64,000 nt of DNA. Origin: Coxiellaceae bacterium. GTDB lineage: Bacteria > Pseudomonadota > Gammaproteobacteria > Coxiellales > Coxiellaceae. Below are positions 26,374 to 40,331 of the stretch, piece after piece (the first letter of the stretch is position 1; every line of letters starts with the position of its first letter). The translations under genes and the position numbers were made by a program. The notes beneath the pieces were generated by a model. The model was given only the letters and a program-made list of their open reading frames with translations, was not told the origin of the DNA and did no database searches. The DNA lies in assembly GCA_030680235.1 (NCBI GenBank), contig JAUXWQ010000056.1, positions 48,039 through 112,038 of the forward strand, written 5' to 3'.

Positions 26374-26441
26374 GGTTTGTTATATCACTCCCAATTCCGC
26401 AAACACCAAAATTCCTGTATTATTCCATCAGCAAAAAATAA

Positions 26442-27451
<1,010 letters not shown>

Positions 27452-27452
<1 letters not shown>

Positions 27453-29806
27453 TGAAATTTTCAGAACAGTGGTTGCGTGAGTGGGTTAATCCCGCATTGG
27501 ATACAGTGGCATTTGCAGAACAATTGGCGATGATTGGTTTGACGGTGGATGCCATTGATAAAGTAGCTGGTGAATTCTCAACTGTGGTTGTCGGTGAAAT
27601 TGTCACGCGCGTACAGCATCCTAATGCTGATAAATTATCCTGCTGTGAAGTCAATGTGGGTGAAAAAGAATTATTGAAAATCGTGTGTGGTGCGCCGAAT
27701 GCGCGTGCGGGCATTAAAGTAGTCGTTGCGAAAGTCGGTGCTGTTTTACCGGGTGATTTTCATATTAAAGAAGCCAAATTGCGCGGTGAATTATCGCAAG
27801 GTATGTTGTGCTCAGCAAAAGAATTACAATTGGAGATGGGAAAATCAACTCAAGAAGGCATCATTGAATTGCCAAAAGATGCGCCGATTGGAAAAGATTT
27901 CCGTGACTATTTTCAAGTACACGATCACATTGTCGATGTTGATATTACGCCAAACCGTGGTGATGCTTTAAGTATTCGTGGTCTTGCGCGCGATGTTGCC
28001 GCTGCTTTATCGATTGAAAATAATGCCCCCATCATTAAAAAAATACCTGCTGCCATCACTGATACCCTTACAATTACGGTGATGGATCCAGATCTGTGTC
28101 CGCGTTATGTGGGTCGCATTATTCGTGGTGTGAATAATAGTGTGCAAACGCCGAGTTTCATTCAACACGCATTGCAACGCGCCAATATTCGTTTAATCAA
28201 TCCTGCTGTCGATGTGACCAATTTTGTCATGTTGGAATTGGGTCAGCCTATGCACGCCTATGATTTATCATGCATTAAAGAGGGCATTATTGTGCGTCGT
28301 GGCAAAAATGAAAAAATAAAATTATTGGATGAGCAGGAAATCGTTGTGACTAAGCATGATTTAGTGATTGCTGATAGCGAAAAACCGCTTGCCCTCGCAG
28401 GTATTATGGGGGGTATGGGCTCCGGTGTATCAGAACAGACAACGGATATTTTTTTAGAGGCTGCATTTTTCACGCCTAAAGATATTTGTTTGAGTAAACG
28501 AAGACATAATACGAGCAGTGATTCATCGCATCGTTTTGAGCGGGGTGTCGATTTCCAAAATACAATCAGTGCAATGGAGCGCGCAACCCAGTTAATTTTG
28601 GATATTGGTGATGGAAGTGCGGGTGAAGTGGTTGATGTAAAATCTGAAAGTCATTTCCCAAAACGCGAGGCTATTTTCTTAGCGCACAATCAAATAGAGC
28701 GCATCATTGGCATTAACATTTCAGATGACAATGTCGAGCGTATTTTGCAGTCACTTGAAATGCAGATTGAAAAAGTGCAAAACGGATGGCATGTGACGCC
28801 GCCCTCGTTTCGTTTTGATATGACCATGCCAATTGATGTTATTGAAGAATTGGCACGGATGACAGGTTATCAAAACATTCCGGCAACACCCATGGTTGCG
28901 CCATTAATGATGAATCCGATTGCAGAAAATCAGTTGTCTGATAAAGGTATTCGTCAGTTTTTGGTGAATCGTGCTTATCGTGAAGCGATTACTTATAGTT
29001 TTATTTCGCCAGAATTACATGCGTTGTTTTCAACTGAAAAACCGATTGCCTTAAAAAATCCGATGTCGCAGGATATGTCGGTCATGCGCACCAGTTTATT
29101 GCCTGGCTTGTTGCAAGCGGTAAAAATGAATTTAAATAATCAGCAAGCGCGCGTGCGTTTTTTTGAAACGGGTTTGTGTTTTACAAAGGATGCACAAACG
29201 CCAAAAATTGCGATCGTGATGACAGGCTCCGTTTCTGAAGAGCAGTGGGGCGAAAAAAGTCGAGCAGTGGATTTCTATGATTTAAAAGCCGATATCGCTT
29301 CTTTATTTCACCTCGACACAGTGGCTATCGCTGATGCAGTTACGTATCTTCATCCAGGCAGATCGTGCGCATTGCATTGTAATGATAGGCACATTGGTAT
29401 GATGGGCGAAATCCATCCGACCGTCTTGACGCATTTTGATATTAAGCAGTCTGTGGTTGTTTGCGAATTGGATTTGGATGCCTTGCGTGACAGTGCACTT
29501 TCTAAGTTTGAAGCGTTTTCACGTTTTCCATCGGTTCGACGTGATATTGCTGTTGTGTTGAGTGAAGCCATTTCTGCGGATCATATTTGTAGCCTTGTTC
29601 GTCGGGCAGGCACTAACATTTTAAAAGAAGTTCATATTTTTGATGTGTATCAAGGCGCTGGCATTGAGGTTGGTAAAAAAAGTGTTGCTCTAGGCTTGAC
29701 CTTTGTGCATTCATCGCGCACTCTAAGAGATGAAGAAATTCAAGATGCTATTCATGGGGTTATCACTGAATTATCTCGAGAACTTGAGGCAACGTTAAGA
29801 ACTTGA
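27452..29806 (+). CDS. pheT: Phenylalanyl-tRNA synthetase beta subunit
   Basis: PheT (784 residues) recognises tRNA-Phe and hydrolyses mischarged Tyr-tRNA. Domains run as expected: N-terminal helix (EQWLREWV), EMAP-II-like tRNA-binding domain (HPNADKLSCCEVNVG), B3/B4 editing core (GRIIRGV, DVTNFVMLELGQPMHAYD), B5, and a C-terminal ferredoxin-fold anticodon-binding domain (FEAFSRFPSVRRDIAVVLSE). It is coupled to pheS and followed by ihfA after 54 bp, the usual gammaproteobacterial order. Confidence 0.97.
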
Positions 29807-29860
29807 GTGTGAGCGGCTTTGAATAGAGCTGGAGAGTTAGGAAGTAGCAAGGAGAGAGTC

Positions 29861-30181
29861 ATGAGCGCATTAACCAAGGCAGAGCTTGCCGAAAGTTTGT
29901 TTAATAAACTTGGGTTAAATAAACGCGAAGCCAAGGAATTGGTTGAAAATTTTTTTGAGGAGATTCGTACTTCTTTAGAAAAGGGTGAGTGTGTAAAATT
30001 GTCAGGATTTGGTAATTTTAACTTACGCGATAAAAATCAACGTCCTGGTCGTAATCCTAAAACAGGGGAAGAAATTCCTATTACGGCACGTCGTGTTGTG
30101 ACATTCAAAGCAGGACATAAACTGAAATCAAGAGTGGAAGCCTATGTCGGACCAGAAGGAACTGACGAAGAATCAAAATAA
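29861..30181 (+). CDS. ihfA: Integration host factor subunit alpha
   Basis: IHF-alpha (106 residues) pairs with IHF-beta to bend DNA sharply at specific sites. The ALTKAELAE start, the [23 protein letters not shown] body and the minor-groove arm [22 protein letters not shown] are intact. The ATG at 29861 has AAGGAG at 7 bases; an upstream GTG/TTG frame would add 14 residues without homology. In pathogens of this order IHF also controls developmental genes. Confidence 0.96.
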   Translation: MSALTKAELAESLFNKLGLNKREAKELVENFFEEIRTSLEKGECVKLSGFGNFNLRDKNQRPGRNPKTGEEIPITARRVVTFKAGHKLKSRVEAYVGPEGTDEESK

Positions 30182-30545
30182 TGGAATGCAAGGTGACATG
30201 GAACTGTCGCCAATTCCAGATAAGCTGTATTTTTCGATTGGTGAGGTTTCTGAGCTGTGTCAGCTCAAGCCACATGTGTTGCGTTATTGGGAACAAGAAT
30301 TCGAGCAGTTGTCGCCTTCCAAGCGTCGCGGCAATCGTCGTTACTATCAACGCAAAGATTTGCTGTTGGTGCGTCAAATCAAAAATTTGCTGTATAACAA
30401 GGGTTATACGATTGAAGGTGCGCGTCAGCATTTAGTGGGTGATGATAGCCAGGCTGTTCGAGAGCTTCAGCATTCACATGCGAAATTGCAGTCTGCCGTT
30501 ATGCAACTTGAAAAAGTACTGGAAGAATTAGAAGTCACTGTTTGA
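30144..30545 (+). CDS. MerR-family transcriptional regulator
   Basis: This short MerR-type regulator (up to 133 residues) is conserved directly after ihfA in many gammaproteobacteria. The winged-helix domain is clear: [27 protein letters not shown], then [20 protein letters not shown] and a [11 protein letters not shown] helix, followed by a short C-terminal coiled coil and no metal-binding cysteines. Target unknown. The start is uncertain: the ATG at 30144 overlaps ihfA by 38 bp, whereas ATGs at 30186 and 30198 (the latter just after AAGGTG) give a shorter N-terminus close to other family members. Confidence 0.9.
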   Translation: MSDQKELTKNQNNGMQGDMELSPIPDKLYFSIGEVSELCQLKPHVLRYWEQEFEQLSPSKRRGNRRYYQRKDLLLVRQIKNLLYNKGYTIEGARQHLVGDDSQAVRELQHSHAKLQSAVMQLEKVLEELEVTV

Positions 30546-30722
30546 TGCGAACGTGATGCGAGCTTGGTGCGAGCATGGTGCGAGTATGGTGCGAGTATGG
30601 TGCGAGCATGAGCGTAGCGAGTGTTTGCAGGGTTTAACGTGTATCGAGATTTCCTGCAAAAACACTCGCTACGCTCATGCTCGCACCATGCTCGCATCAA
30701 ATCCGCATCATGTTCGCGTCAA
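30545..30722. repeat. REP element with 11-bp tandem arrays
   Basis: Four or more tandem TGGTGCGAGYA units (period 11) lead into the REP arm GAGCGTAGCGAGTG; a facing arm follows after the family spacer and ends in degenerate CATGCTCGCAC units. The stop codon of the minus-strand ORF at 30719 touches its edge. Confidence 0.85.
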
Positions 30723-31837
30723 GCGCACACTGTCACAACCGGTGTCGTTGTTTCCTCAACTTTTTTGCAAAGTGTTTTAAACAAGCGATTAGCTTCCCTT
30801 CCAGCGGTAAATCCTTTGCGTGCTTCCTGAGAACTATCCCACTTTTCGCATGCTTTTTTAGAGAGGAGATAAATTGCTGTTAGCAAAGCGACGCCGGCAA
30901 TCCCCCCATAAGTTCCCGCAAACGCATAGGCACTTTGTTCAAAAGCAGTTGCGCCTCGTTCATAGCCATTAAAATGACCATAATCTTGACCTGCAGGATT
31001 GGTAAAAGTGCTATAGCCGCCTTCTTGAATTTTGATGCAAAATCCAGCGAGAAACATCGGAATTAGAATCGTCAATTCAACGTAGCTGATGATTGGATTT
31101 GGGTTGCCATCGATTACGGTGCTTGCAACGGGAAACCCATTGCTTGCTTTCTCAATAGCAGCTTGTGCTGTTCCAAAGTAAGCATGCCCCACCATTTCTG
31201 TGCTGTTGTTTTCACGTGTACAAGTAAAAAAATCAATCCAGCCTGACGGTATAAACCAGCTTGGGATGGTTTGCAGTGCGGTGGTTGGAACGGGTCCATT
31301 TATTGTGTCATTGACTTGACCTGTATAAGAGGGCAGTGTTCTTGAAGGATCATTCATGTTAAAAACAGCGGTCACGCCCTCATTTAAATCAGCGCAAATT
31401 GCAACTACTTTGTCTGATAGACCGGTTGTGCAATAGTCAGCAATAGCACCGCCAGTGGCTTTTAGTTTTGGTTTGCCATTTAGCAATATGACAAAAATTT
31501 CATGTGATAATATGGCTGCTGCGAATAATATAACTGCGCTTGCAGCAAGTAGAGATTTTTGAAAAGTTGAGAATGTATGAGGCTGTTTTTGCCAAATTTG
31601 GAAAAGGCCCAATAGAAAATACTGATTTTGAGTGTTAAGGATGTGCATTGCTTGGGTAACAGCATCATTCTTGCAGTAAAGAGAGGGTGAGACTCTGTCC
31701 AATAATAAATCATTTCTGGCTGTTGCTAAATCTTGATTTAAAGCAGGACTTTCGAAACGAATTTTTTCCAGTTGTTCAGAAAGTGCAATTGCAATTGGCT
31801 TTAATTCATTTTCAGGGAGTAATGATATTCTTGACAT
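30719..31837 (-). CDS. Unrecognised membrane protein with three predicted helices
   Basis: No family is recognised for this 372-residue protein. The first 90 residues are soluble and helical. Hydrophobic segments lie at about 95-118, 250-270 and 310-332. The 130 residues between the first two contain six or so cysteines and an Asn/Thr-rich character, which would suit an exposed domain; the C-terminal 40 residues are charged. There is no cleavable signal peptide. AAAGGAAC precedes the ATG. Upstream, TTGACG-18-CAAAAT could be a sigma70 promoter; no TTAA-N7-TTAA box is visible. Secreted membrane effector or ordinary inner-membrane protein are both possible. Confidence 0.6.
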   Translation of the reverse strand: MSRISLLPENELKPIAIALSEQLEKIRFESPALNQDLATARNDLLLDRVSPSLYCKNDAVTQAMHILNTQNQYFLLGLFQIWQKQPHTFSTFQKSLLAASAVILFAAAILSHEIFVILLNGKPKLKATGGAIADYCTTGLSDKVVAICADLNEGVTAVFNMNDPSRTLPSYTGQVNDTINGPVPTTALQTIPSWFIPSGWIDFFTCTRENNSTEMVGHAYFGTAQAAIEKASNGFPVASTVIDGNPNPIISYVELTILIPMFLAGFCIKIQEGGYSTFTNPAGQDYGHFNGYERGATAFEQSAYAFAGTYGGIAGVALLTAIYLLSKKACEKWDSSQEARKGFTAGREANRLFKTLCKKVEETTTPVVTVCA

Positions 31838-31970
31838 TGGGATGTTCCTTTTTCCACATACAAGTAAAGTGCATCCGATTTTGCCTTCTAATTAACCGAG
31901 ACGTCAATCTATTTGTCTATTTTTAAAAACCCGAATAGCATTTTTTATTTTTCTTTGTTGTAATTTTCAG

Positions 31971-34094
31971 ATGAAAAATAATTTTATTTTGGTCGCAATC
32001 ATTTGTGGTCTAGCAGGCATCCATTTTTTTATTATTAAATGTACAGCTTGGACTATTCCTGAAGCCTACATTGAAAAACCTATGGTGATTGAGGGTGTTA
32101 TTGCGGGTATTCCTCTAAAAAAAATGCGCGGGAGTCAGTTTATAGTCAAGACGGAAAAAATAAACAATAAAAAAATGTCAACAGGGTTGTTATTGTCGTG
32201 GTATAAAAATGTGCCTCCGCTAACAGTGGGTCAAAGATGGCAATTCAGTGTGAGATTAAAACCACCGATTGGGTCTCACAATCCCGGTGGCTTTGATTAT
32301 GAGGCTTTTTTAGCCTCTAAAAATATTACGGCAACCGGTAGTATTTATGCAGGATATTTAATCAATCCTGAAAGCAAAAAACCTATTGATAGCTTTCGTG
32401 AGAAAATACAAAAAAATATTCAAAATGCAATTTCTGATAAAACAATCGCAGCTTTTATTGCGGCTTTATGTGTAGGGTTGCGTGATGGATTAACAGAAAA
32501 TGATTGGCAAATTTTTCAAAAAACAGGCACGAATCATTTGGTTGCTATTGCTGGGTTGCATATTGGTTTTGTTGCGGGTGCTTTTTATTTTTTAACCAAC
32601 CGATTGTGGCGATTGTCTTCACGCTTATTATTATTTTTTCCAGCAAAGCGTGCTGCAGAAATAGGATCCTTGTTAGGTGCATTATGTTATGCATTATTAT
32701 CGGGTTTTGCGATTCCTGCTGAACGTGCATCCATCATGTTATTTTGTTTTTTGTTAGGTAGTTTGTGTCATCGACCATTGTCATTATGGCGCCGACTTTT
32801 TTTGGCAGGTGCTTTTATTGTAATTGTGGATCCACTCAGTATGACGGATGCAAGTTTTTGGTTGAGCTTTTCATCGATTGCGATTATTGCATGGTCTATC
32901 GAGAACAGAAGCACAGCGTTCAATAAAAATTACTTTGTTAAAATTCAGCATGAATTAATAGCATCATTTAAAGTGCAATTTTCCATTATTATAGGGTTAT
33001 TGCCACTGATGTGCTTTTTCTTTCAGCAGCTATCAACGATTTCATTTATCACAAACGCACTTGCAATTCCTTGGGTGGGATTTATTATTTTACCTGTCGT
33101 TTTATCAGCTTGTTTTTTTAATTTTTTAGGGCTGCATCAGATTGGCCAATTATTTTTTTATTTTTCAGGAAAACTATTATTGCCATTATGGCATTTTTTA
33201 ACTTATGCAGCGCATTTTTCTTTTTCAAGCGTGCATCTTGTTATTTTTCACGATTGGATATTGGGGCTTGCAGTTATTGGGTTTGTTTTTTTAGTGGCGC
33301 CGCGTTATTTCCCGTTAAAATACTTGGGTTGTTTTGGTATAGCACCTTTATTTTTTTATCAGCCCGCATTGCCACTTGAGCATCATTTTCGTGTTACGGT
33401 GATTGATGTAGGGCAGGGCTTGTCTGTATTAGTGCAAACAGCACATCATGTGATGCTCTATGATACCGGCGCACATTTTCCTGGCGGTTTTGATTTTGGT
33501 GAATCTGTTGTTACCCCTTATTTGCGGTTGCAGAATGTGCAAGTGATTGATCGTTTGGAAATCAGTCATGGCGATAATGATCACAGTGGTGGCGCAGAAG
33601 CCATTGTTAAAAATTTTCAGGTGAAATCGCTTTTTACGAGCGCACCTAAATTGGTTGCGCATTTTAAGGCACAATTTTGTAATGCTGATCAATCCTGGGA
33701 GTGGGATGGTGTGCATTTTACTACGCTAAATCCCGCGCAAAATGTCTTATACGAAGACAATAATAGTTCTTGTGTGATTAAAATAGATAATGGAACGGCA
33801 TCCGTTTTATTAACAGGGGATATTCAAGGTGATACTGAAAAAAGATTGGTTGATACTTACGGTAATTTTTTACGTGCCAGTGTTTTAATTGCGCCGCATC
33901 ATGGTAGTCGAACCTCTTCTTCTGAAGATTTTTTAGAGGCGGTATCACCTAAATTAGTTGTTATTTCTTCAGGAAAATTAAACCGTTATCATTTGCCTGC
34001 GCAGTCTGTATTGGCAAGATATGCTGGGCATCATTTTCGTGTATTGAATACGGCAGATCAAGGTGCCATTATTTTAAAATCCCCTAAAAACTGA
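31971..34094 (+). CDS. comEC: ComEC/Rec2 DNA uptake channel
   Basis: ComEC (707 residues) forms the inner-membrane channel for single-stranded DNA during natural transformation. It has the family order: N-terminal helices and OB-like periplasmic domain (residues 30-125, with SHNPGGFDYEAFLASK), a competence domain of about nine helices (TNHLVAIAGLHIGFVAG, SGFAIPAERA), and a C-terminal metallo-beta-lactamase-like domain (DVGQGLSVLV, SHGDNDHSGG, LTGDI, PHHGSRTSSSEDF). All hydrolase-like motifs are intact. It implies competence, or a recent past of it, which fits the amount of foreign-looking sequence around. Confidence 0.94.
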   Translation: MKNNFILVAIICGLAGIHFFIIKCTAWTIPEAYIEKPMVIEGVIAGIPLKKMRGSQFIVKTEKINNKKMSTGLLLSWYKNVPPLTVGQRWQFSVRLKPPIGSHNPGGFDYEAFLASKNITATGSIYAGYLINPESKKPIDSFREKIQKNIQNAISDKTIAAFIAALCVGLRDGLTENDWQIFQKTGTNHLVAIAGLHIGFVAGAFYFLTNRLWRLSSRLLLFFPAKRAAEIGSLLGALCYALLSGFAIPAERASIMLFCFLLGSLCHRPLSLWRRLFLAGAFIVIVDPLSMTDASFWLSFSSIAIIAWSIENRSTAFNKNYFVKIQHELIASFKVQFSIIIGLLPLMCFFFQQLSTISFITNALAIPWVGFIILPVVLSACFFNFLGLHQIGQLFFYFSGKLLLPLWHFLTYAAHFSFSSVHLVIFHDWILGLAVIGFVFLVAPRYFPLKYLGCFGIAPLFFYQPALPLEHHFRVTVIDVGQGLSVLVQTAHHVMLYDTGAHFPGGFDFGESVVTPYLRLQNVQVIDRLEISHGDNDHSGGAEAIVKNFQVKSLFTSAPKLVAHFKAQFCNADQSWEWDGVHFTTLNPAQNVLYEDNNSSCVIKIDNGTASVLLTGDIQGDTEKRLVDTYGNFLRASVLIAPHHGSRTSSSEDFLEAVSPKLVVISSGKLNRYHLPAQSVLARYAGHHFRVLNTADQGAIILKSPKN

Positions 34095-34148
34095 GCGGTC
34101 GCGGTAGATTCATTGCCCTACTTGCTGAACAGTTATAAAATCTAGTGC

Positions 34149-34154
34149 TATAAT
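34149..34154 (+). promoter_or_regulatory. Extended -10 promoter of the L,D-transpeptidase gene
   Basis: TATAAT preceded by TGC forms an extended -10. Transcription would start just before or within the CTGACA repeats, placing them in the 5' untranslated region. Confidence 0.5.
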
Positions 34155-34160
34155 CTCCCA

Positions 34161-34190
34161 CTGACACTGACACTGACACTGACACTGACA
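34161..34190. repeat. Five tandem CTGACA hexamers in the L,D-transpeptidase leader
   Basis: Five perfect copies of CTGACA abut the AAGGA ribosome site (34190-34194), whose ATG follows at 34201. Slipped-strand change in copy number would alter leader length in steps of six. Confidence 0.9.
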
Positions 34191-34200
34191 AGGATGTTAT

Positions 34201-35304
34201 ATGCGTAAACTTTTCTATTTTTCAGCAGTCACAGCATTATTATCGGGTTGTGCGCATACGCCAACAATGACTCCGTCTATTTCTTTATCAATGCCGCCAA
34301 AGCCAGAGACAAGCAATAAAACGGCTTTACAAATTTATGAAAAACTACCCACGTATGCAGAAGCCGCAAAGCTGCCTTGGCAGCCACTCACAAAAGATTC
34401 GCCGGATGAAATCCGTGCGCGACTCATTGCCTTGCATGATTTATCGCCACAAGATCCTTCCTTGGTTCAAGGCATTAAACAATTTCAATTAGAGAATGAT
34501 TTGCCGCGTACAGGTGTGATGGATCAAAACACAGTAGCGGCATTAAATATTACGCCAGCTCAGCGTTTTAATACTTTAGTTAAAGCGATGCATCAATGGG
34601 AAAAATTCCCAGAGAATGCAAATAGCCGTTATATTCAGGTTAATGTTCCGAGTTATACGCTCAATTTAATTAGTCAGGGTGAGAAGATTGTGACGATGCG
34701 TGTGATTGTGGGGCGTCCTTCACGACCAACGCCAACCATTACTTCAGAAATAACAACGATTATTTTTAATCCTGGCTGGAATGTGCCAAAAACCATTTTA
34801 GCAAATGATGTTATTCCGGGTATGCGTAAAAATCCGAATTATATGAAAGAACATTATGATATGCATATTTATAAAAATTGGGATAAAAATTCTCCTGAAA
34901 TTAATCCCAGCGCGATTGATTGGCAAACAGCAAATACCAGTAATTTTGTTTATCGCGTAACGGCGCCACCGAGTGATAAAAATCCTTTAGGGCGTGTTAA
35001 ATTTTCATTTGCGAATGAACATGATGTGTATATGCATGATACGCCTGAAAAAAGTTTATTTGCATTAACGGATCGTGCGCGCAGTTCAGGCTGTGTTCGT
35101 TTAGAAGATTCAATGGCGTTGGTTCGTTATTTTTATGCGGATAATAACGATTTAAGTGAAGATTTGTCACAGCAGTATTTATCGACTTATCAAACGAAAT
35201 ATATTCAATTACGCAATGCGATGCCTGTGTATTTGACGTATATTTTGGTGACCGTTGATGCGAATGGAAATGTGCATTTTTGGAAGAATATTTATGGAGA
35301 GTAA
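34201..35304 (+). CDS. L,D-transpeptidase, lipoprotein, with peptidoglycan-binding domain
   Basis: This YcbB/LdtD-type enzyme forms 3-3 crosslinks in peptidoglycan or anchors proteins to it. A lipobox (LLSGC) at residues 14-18 marks an outer-membrane or periplasmic lipoprotein. A peptidoglycan-binding helix pair (GIKQFQLENDLPRTGVMDQNT) precedes the YkuD catalytic domain, with MHDTPEKSLF and SSGCVRLED giving the His and nucleophile Cys. Length is 367, shorter than E. coli LdtD. 3-3 crosslinks are known to be raised in Coxiella small-cell variants, so the enzyme may serve a dormant form. Its leader carries a hexamer repeat. Confidence 0.92.
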   Translation: MRKLFYFSAVTALLSGCAHTPTMTPSISLSMPPKPETSNKTALQIYEKLPTYAEAAKLPWQPLTKDSPDEIRARLIALHDLSPQDPSLVQGIKQFQLENDLPRTGVMDQNTVAALNITPAQRFNTLVKAMHQWEKFPENANSRYIQVNVPSYTLNLISQGEKIVTMRVIVGRPSRPTPTITSEITTIIFNPGWNVPKTILANDVIPGMRKNPNYMKEHYDMHIYKNWDKNSPEINPSAIDWQTANTSNFVYRVTAPPSDKNPLGRVKFSFANEHDVYMHDTPEKSLFALTDRARSSGCVRLEDSMALVRYFYADNNDLSEDLSQQYLSTYQTKYIQLRNAMPVYLTYILVTVDANGNVHFWKNIYGE

Positions 35305-35384
35305 GTTGTGACGATTTATCTTCACCTATCTATCTCTCTTACTTTTCCGTATAATCAACTTCCGTTTTAAGGCAATTTTTATGA

Positions 35385-37016
<1,632 letters not shown>

Positions 37017-37026
37017 AGAAAAAAAT

Positions 37027-37833
37027 ATGAAACTCACTTATTTCGATACCACTAATGACAAACCTTTCTTTCTTATCGCTGGTCCTTGTGTTATTGAGTC
37101 TGAAGCTTTAGTGATGGATGTTGCGGGTCAATTAAAAGAAATGACTGATGAATTAAATATACATTTTATTTTTAAATCCTCTTTTGATAAAGCAAACCGT
37201 TCATCGCACAATAGTTTTCGTGGGCCAGGCATTGAAGCAGGATTGCATATTTTAGAAAAAGTAAAAAAACAAATTGGTGTGCCCGTATTAACAGATGTGC
37301 ATGAAGATACGCCGCTACATGAAGTGTCTACAGTAGTTGATGTGTTGCAAACGCCAGCATTTTTGTGCAGACAAACCAACTTTATTCAAAGTGTCATGAA
37401 TTGTGGATTGCCAGTGAATATTAAAAAAGGGCAGTTTTTAGCGCCTTGGGACATGAAAAATGTAATCGATAAAGCGAAAGCAACGGGCAACGATCAAGTG
37501 ATGGTTTGCGAACGTGGCGCATCCTTTGGGTACAATAATTTAGTGTCGGATATGCGTTCGCTTGAAGTGATGAAGGGCTTTGGTGCGCCCGTGGTATTTG
37601 ATGCAACACACTCTGTGCAGTTGCCAGGGGGGTTGGGTGCATCGAGTGGTGGTCAGCGTGAATTTGTACCCGTATTGGCGCGTGCTGCCATTGCAGTTGG
37701 TATCGCGGGTTTATTTATGGAAACGCATCCCAACCCCGATCAAGCATTGAGTGACCCTGCGACGTCTTGGCCGCTTGGGGAAATGAAAGCGTTGTTAACG
37801 CTCTTAAAAAGCATTGATGGGGTTGTCAAATAA
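37027..37833 (+). CDS. kdsA: 3-deoxy-8-phosphooctulonate synthase
   Basis: KdsA (268 residues) condenses phosphoenolpyruvate and arabinose 5-phosphate to Kdo 8-phosphate for the LPS inner core. [29 protein letters not shown] and DATHSVQ-x-PG are the family blocks. The Cys of PCVIES is common to both metal classes; metal type is not decided. It is directly downstream of pyrG, as in many proteobacteria. Confidence 0.97.
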   Translation: MKLTYFDTTNDKPFFLIAGPCVIESEALVMDVAGQLKEMTDELNIHFIFKSSFDKANRSSHNSFRGPGIEAGLHILEKVKKQIGVPVLTDVHEDTPLHEVSTVVDVLQTPAFLCRQTNFIQSVMNCGLPVNIKKGQFLAPWDMKNVIDKAKATGNDQVMVCERGASFGYNNLVSDMRSLEVMKGFGAPVVFDATHSVQLPGGLGASSGGQREFVPVLARAAIAVGIAGLFMETHPNPDQALSDPATSWPLGEMKALLTLLKSIDGVVK

Positions 37834-37847
37834 TAAATATTTTTTTT

Positions 37848-37890
37848 GATTCGAGCCACGAGTGTAACGTGTGTTTGCAGGCAATCGATA
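37848..37890. repeat. Partial REP unit between kdsA and eno
   Basis: TTCGAGCCACGAGTGTAACGTGTGTTTGCAGG matches a diverged family-1 unit and the start of its spacer; the facing arm is lost. The remaining kdsA-eno gap looks like an ordinary promoter region. Confidence 0.6.
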
Positions 37891-37971
37891 GCAGGCATAG
37901 ATAAACCATGAAATACGGTGTTTTTGTGTGACGCTGCCAAAAAATTTGCGTAGAATAAGCCTTTTGAATAA

Positions 37972-39261
<1,290 letters not shown>

Positions 39262-39275
39262 TTGAGGATCAAGGA

Positions 39276-39548
39276 ATGAAGACAATAGTTGTTGCATTGT
39301 TCGTGTTGCTTGGATTGCTACAGTACGAGTTTTGGTTCTCTGACGGTGGAATGAAAACGGTCTGGCAGATGAAGCATAATATAACAAGGCAAAAAGAAAT
39401 TAATACGAAGTTGGATCAACGTAATCAGCAATTGATTACGGAAATTAAAAACCTGCAAAATGGGCATGCTGCGATTGAAGCGCATGCACGAAGCGATCTA
39501 GGTATGGTGAAAAAGGGCGAAGTTTTTTATCGCGTTGTAAAAAAATAG
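39276..39548 (+). CDS. ftsB: Cell division protein FtsB
   Basis: FtsB (90 residues) is a bitopic divisome protein that links FtsQ and FtsL. It has one N-terminal membrane helix (IVVALFVLLGLLQYEFW), then a coiled coil of about 45 residues with N-x-KLDQRNQQLI-x-EIKNLQNG, and the conserved short C-terminal HARSDLGMVKKGEVFYRVV. Its stop codon overlaps the first base of a palindromic repeat at 39548. Confidence 0.94.
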   Translation: MKTIVVALFVLLGLLQYEFWFSDGGMKTVWQMKHNITRQKEINTKLDQRNQQLITEIKNLQNGHAAIEAHARSDLGMVKKGEVFYRVVKK

Positions 39549-39620
39549 TAACTCGTTAGTCCTCGCGCAGCGTGCTTTTTTATTAAAAATGAGCGGATTA
39601 AACGAGGGCTGAATAGTTAC
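39548..39620. repeat. Short family-4 palindrome between ftsB and ispD
   Basis: GTAACTCGTTAGTCCTCG faces CGAGGGCTGAATAGTTAC. The outer GTAACT/AGTTAC and CCTCG/CGAGG are shared with the element at the aacS stop, which is longer because it holds an inner stem. Confidence 0.65.
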
Positions 39621-39638
39621 AAAAATGAGCAAATAAAA

Positions 39639-40331
39639 ATGAAACACTTCGTTATCATCCCTGCTGCTGGCACTGGCACCCGCATGAATACAGATATTCC
39701 AAAACAATATCTGAAAATTCACAACGAAACCATACTCCAGCGTGTTGTGAATGTATTTTCCAGCATAAAGCAAATCGAAAAAGTGATTATTGCTTTACAT
39801 GCCGATGACCATTGGTGGCCAACATTGCAATTGTCTCATCCTGAAAAAGTACTGACGGTTATTGGTGGTAAAGAGCGTGTGCATTCTGTTTTTCTAGGGC
39901 TCGAATTTTTGAAAAATCATGCGGATACTGATGATTTTGTGTTGGTACATGATGCCGCGCGCCCCGGCATTTCAACAAAAAATATTATAGCATTATTGGC
40001 TGAAATTAAAGATCATCCTGCGGGTGGATTATTAGGGTTGCCCGTTGTCGATACTTTAAAAAAAGTTAATCAAGAAGATGAGGTCATTGAAACCCTATCC
40101 CGTGAACAATTATGGCATGCGCAAACGCCGCAATGTTTTCGGTATGGCTTATTGAAACCGGCAATTGAAAGATCATTGCAAGAAAATAAAATCATAACGG
40201 ATGAGGCAAGTGCGATGGAACAAAATGGGCATCACCCAAAAATGGTTTTGGGTGATGTTCGAAATTTCAAAATTACCTTTCCAGAAGATCTTGTGCTCGC
40301 GGAGCTACTGTTAACGGATAGAAGATTTTAA
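39639..40331 (+). CDS. ispD: 2-C-methylerythritol 4-phosphate cytidylyltransferase
   Basis: IspD (230 residues) makes CDP-methylerythritol in the MEP pathway. The nucleotide-binding PAAGTGTRM at the N-terminus, GGKERVHSVFLGLE, VHDAARPG, GLPVVDTLK and TPQCFR are intact. ispF, the usual next gene, is absent; a minus-strand accessory ORF overlaps the last 21 bp instead. Confidence 0.95.
   Translation: MKHFVIIPAAGTGTRMNTDIPKQYLKIHNETILQRVVNVFSSIKQIEKVIIALHADDHWWPTLQLSHPEKVLTVIGGKERVHSVFLGLEFLKNHADTDDFVLVHDAARPGISTKNIIALLAEIKDHPAGGLLGLPVVDTLKKVNQEDEVIETLSREQLWHAQTPQCFRYGLLKPAIERSLQENKIITDEASAMEQNGHHPKMVLGDVRNFKITFPEDLVLAELLLTDRRF

Noticed and set aside
30553..30883. Several ORFs over the REP cluster
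   Set aside because: The residues come from tandem GCGAGCATGG units; repeated sequence without stops gives spurious frames.
31880..31930. PmrA-type box upstream of the 372-residue membrane protein
   Set aside because: A single GTTAAT without partner; TTGACG-18-CAAAAT is a better explanation of the promoter.
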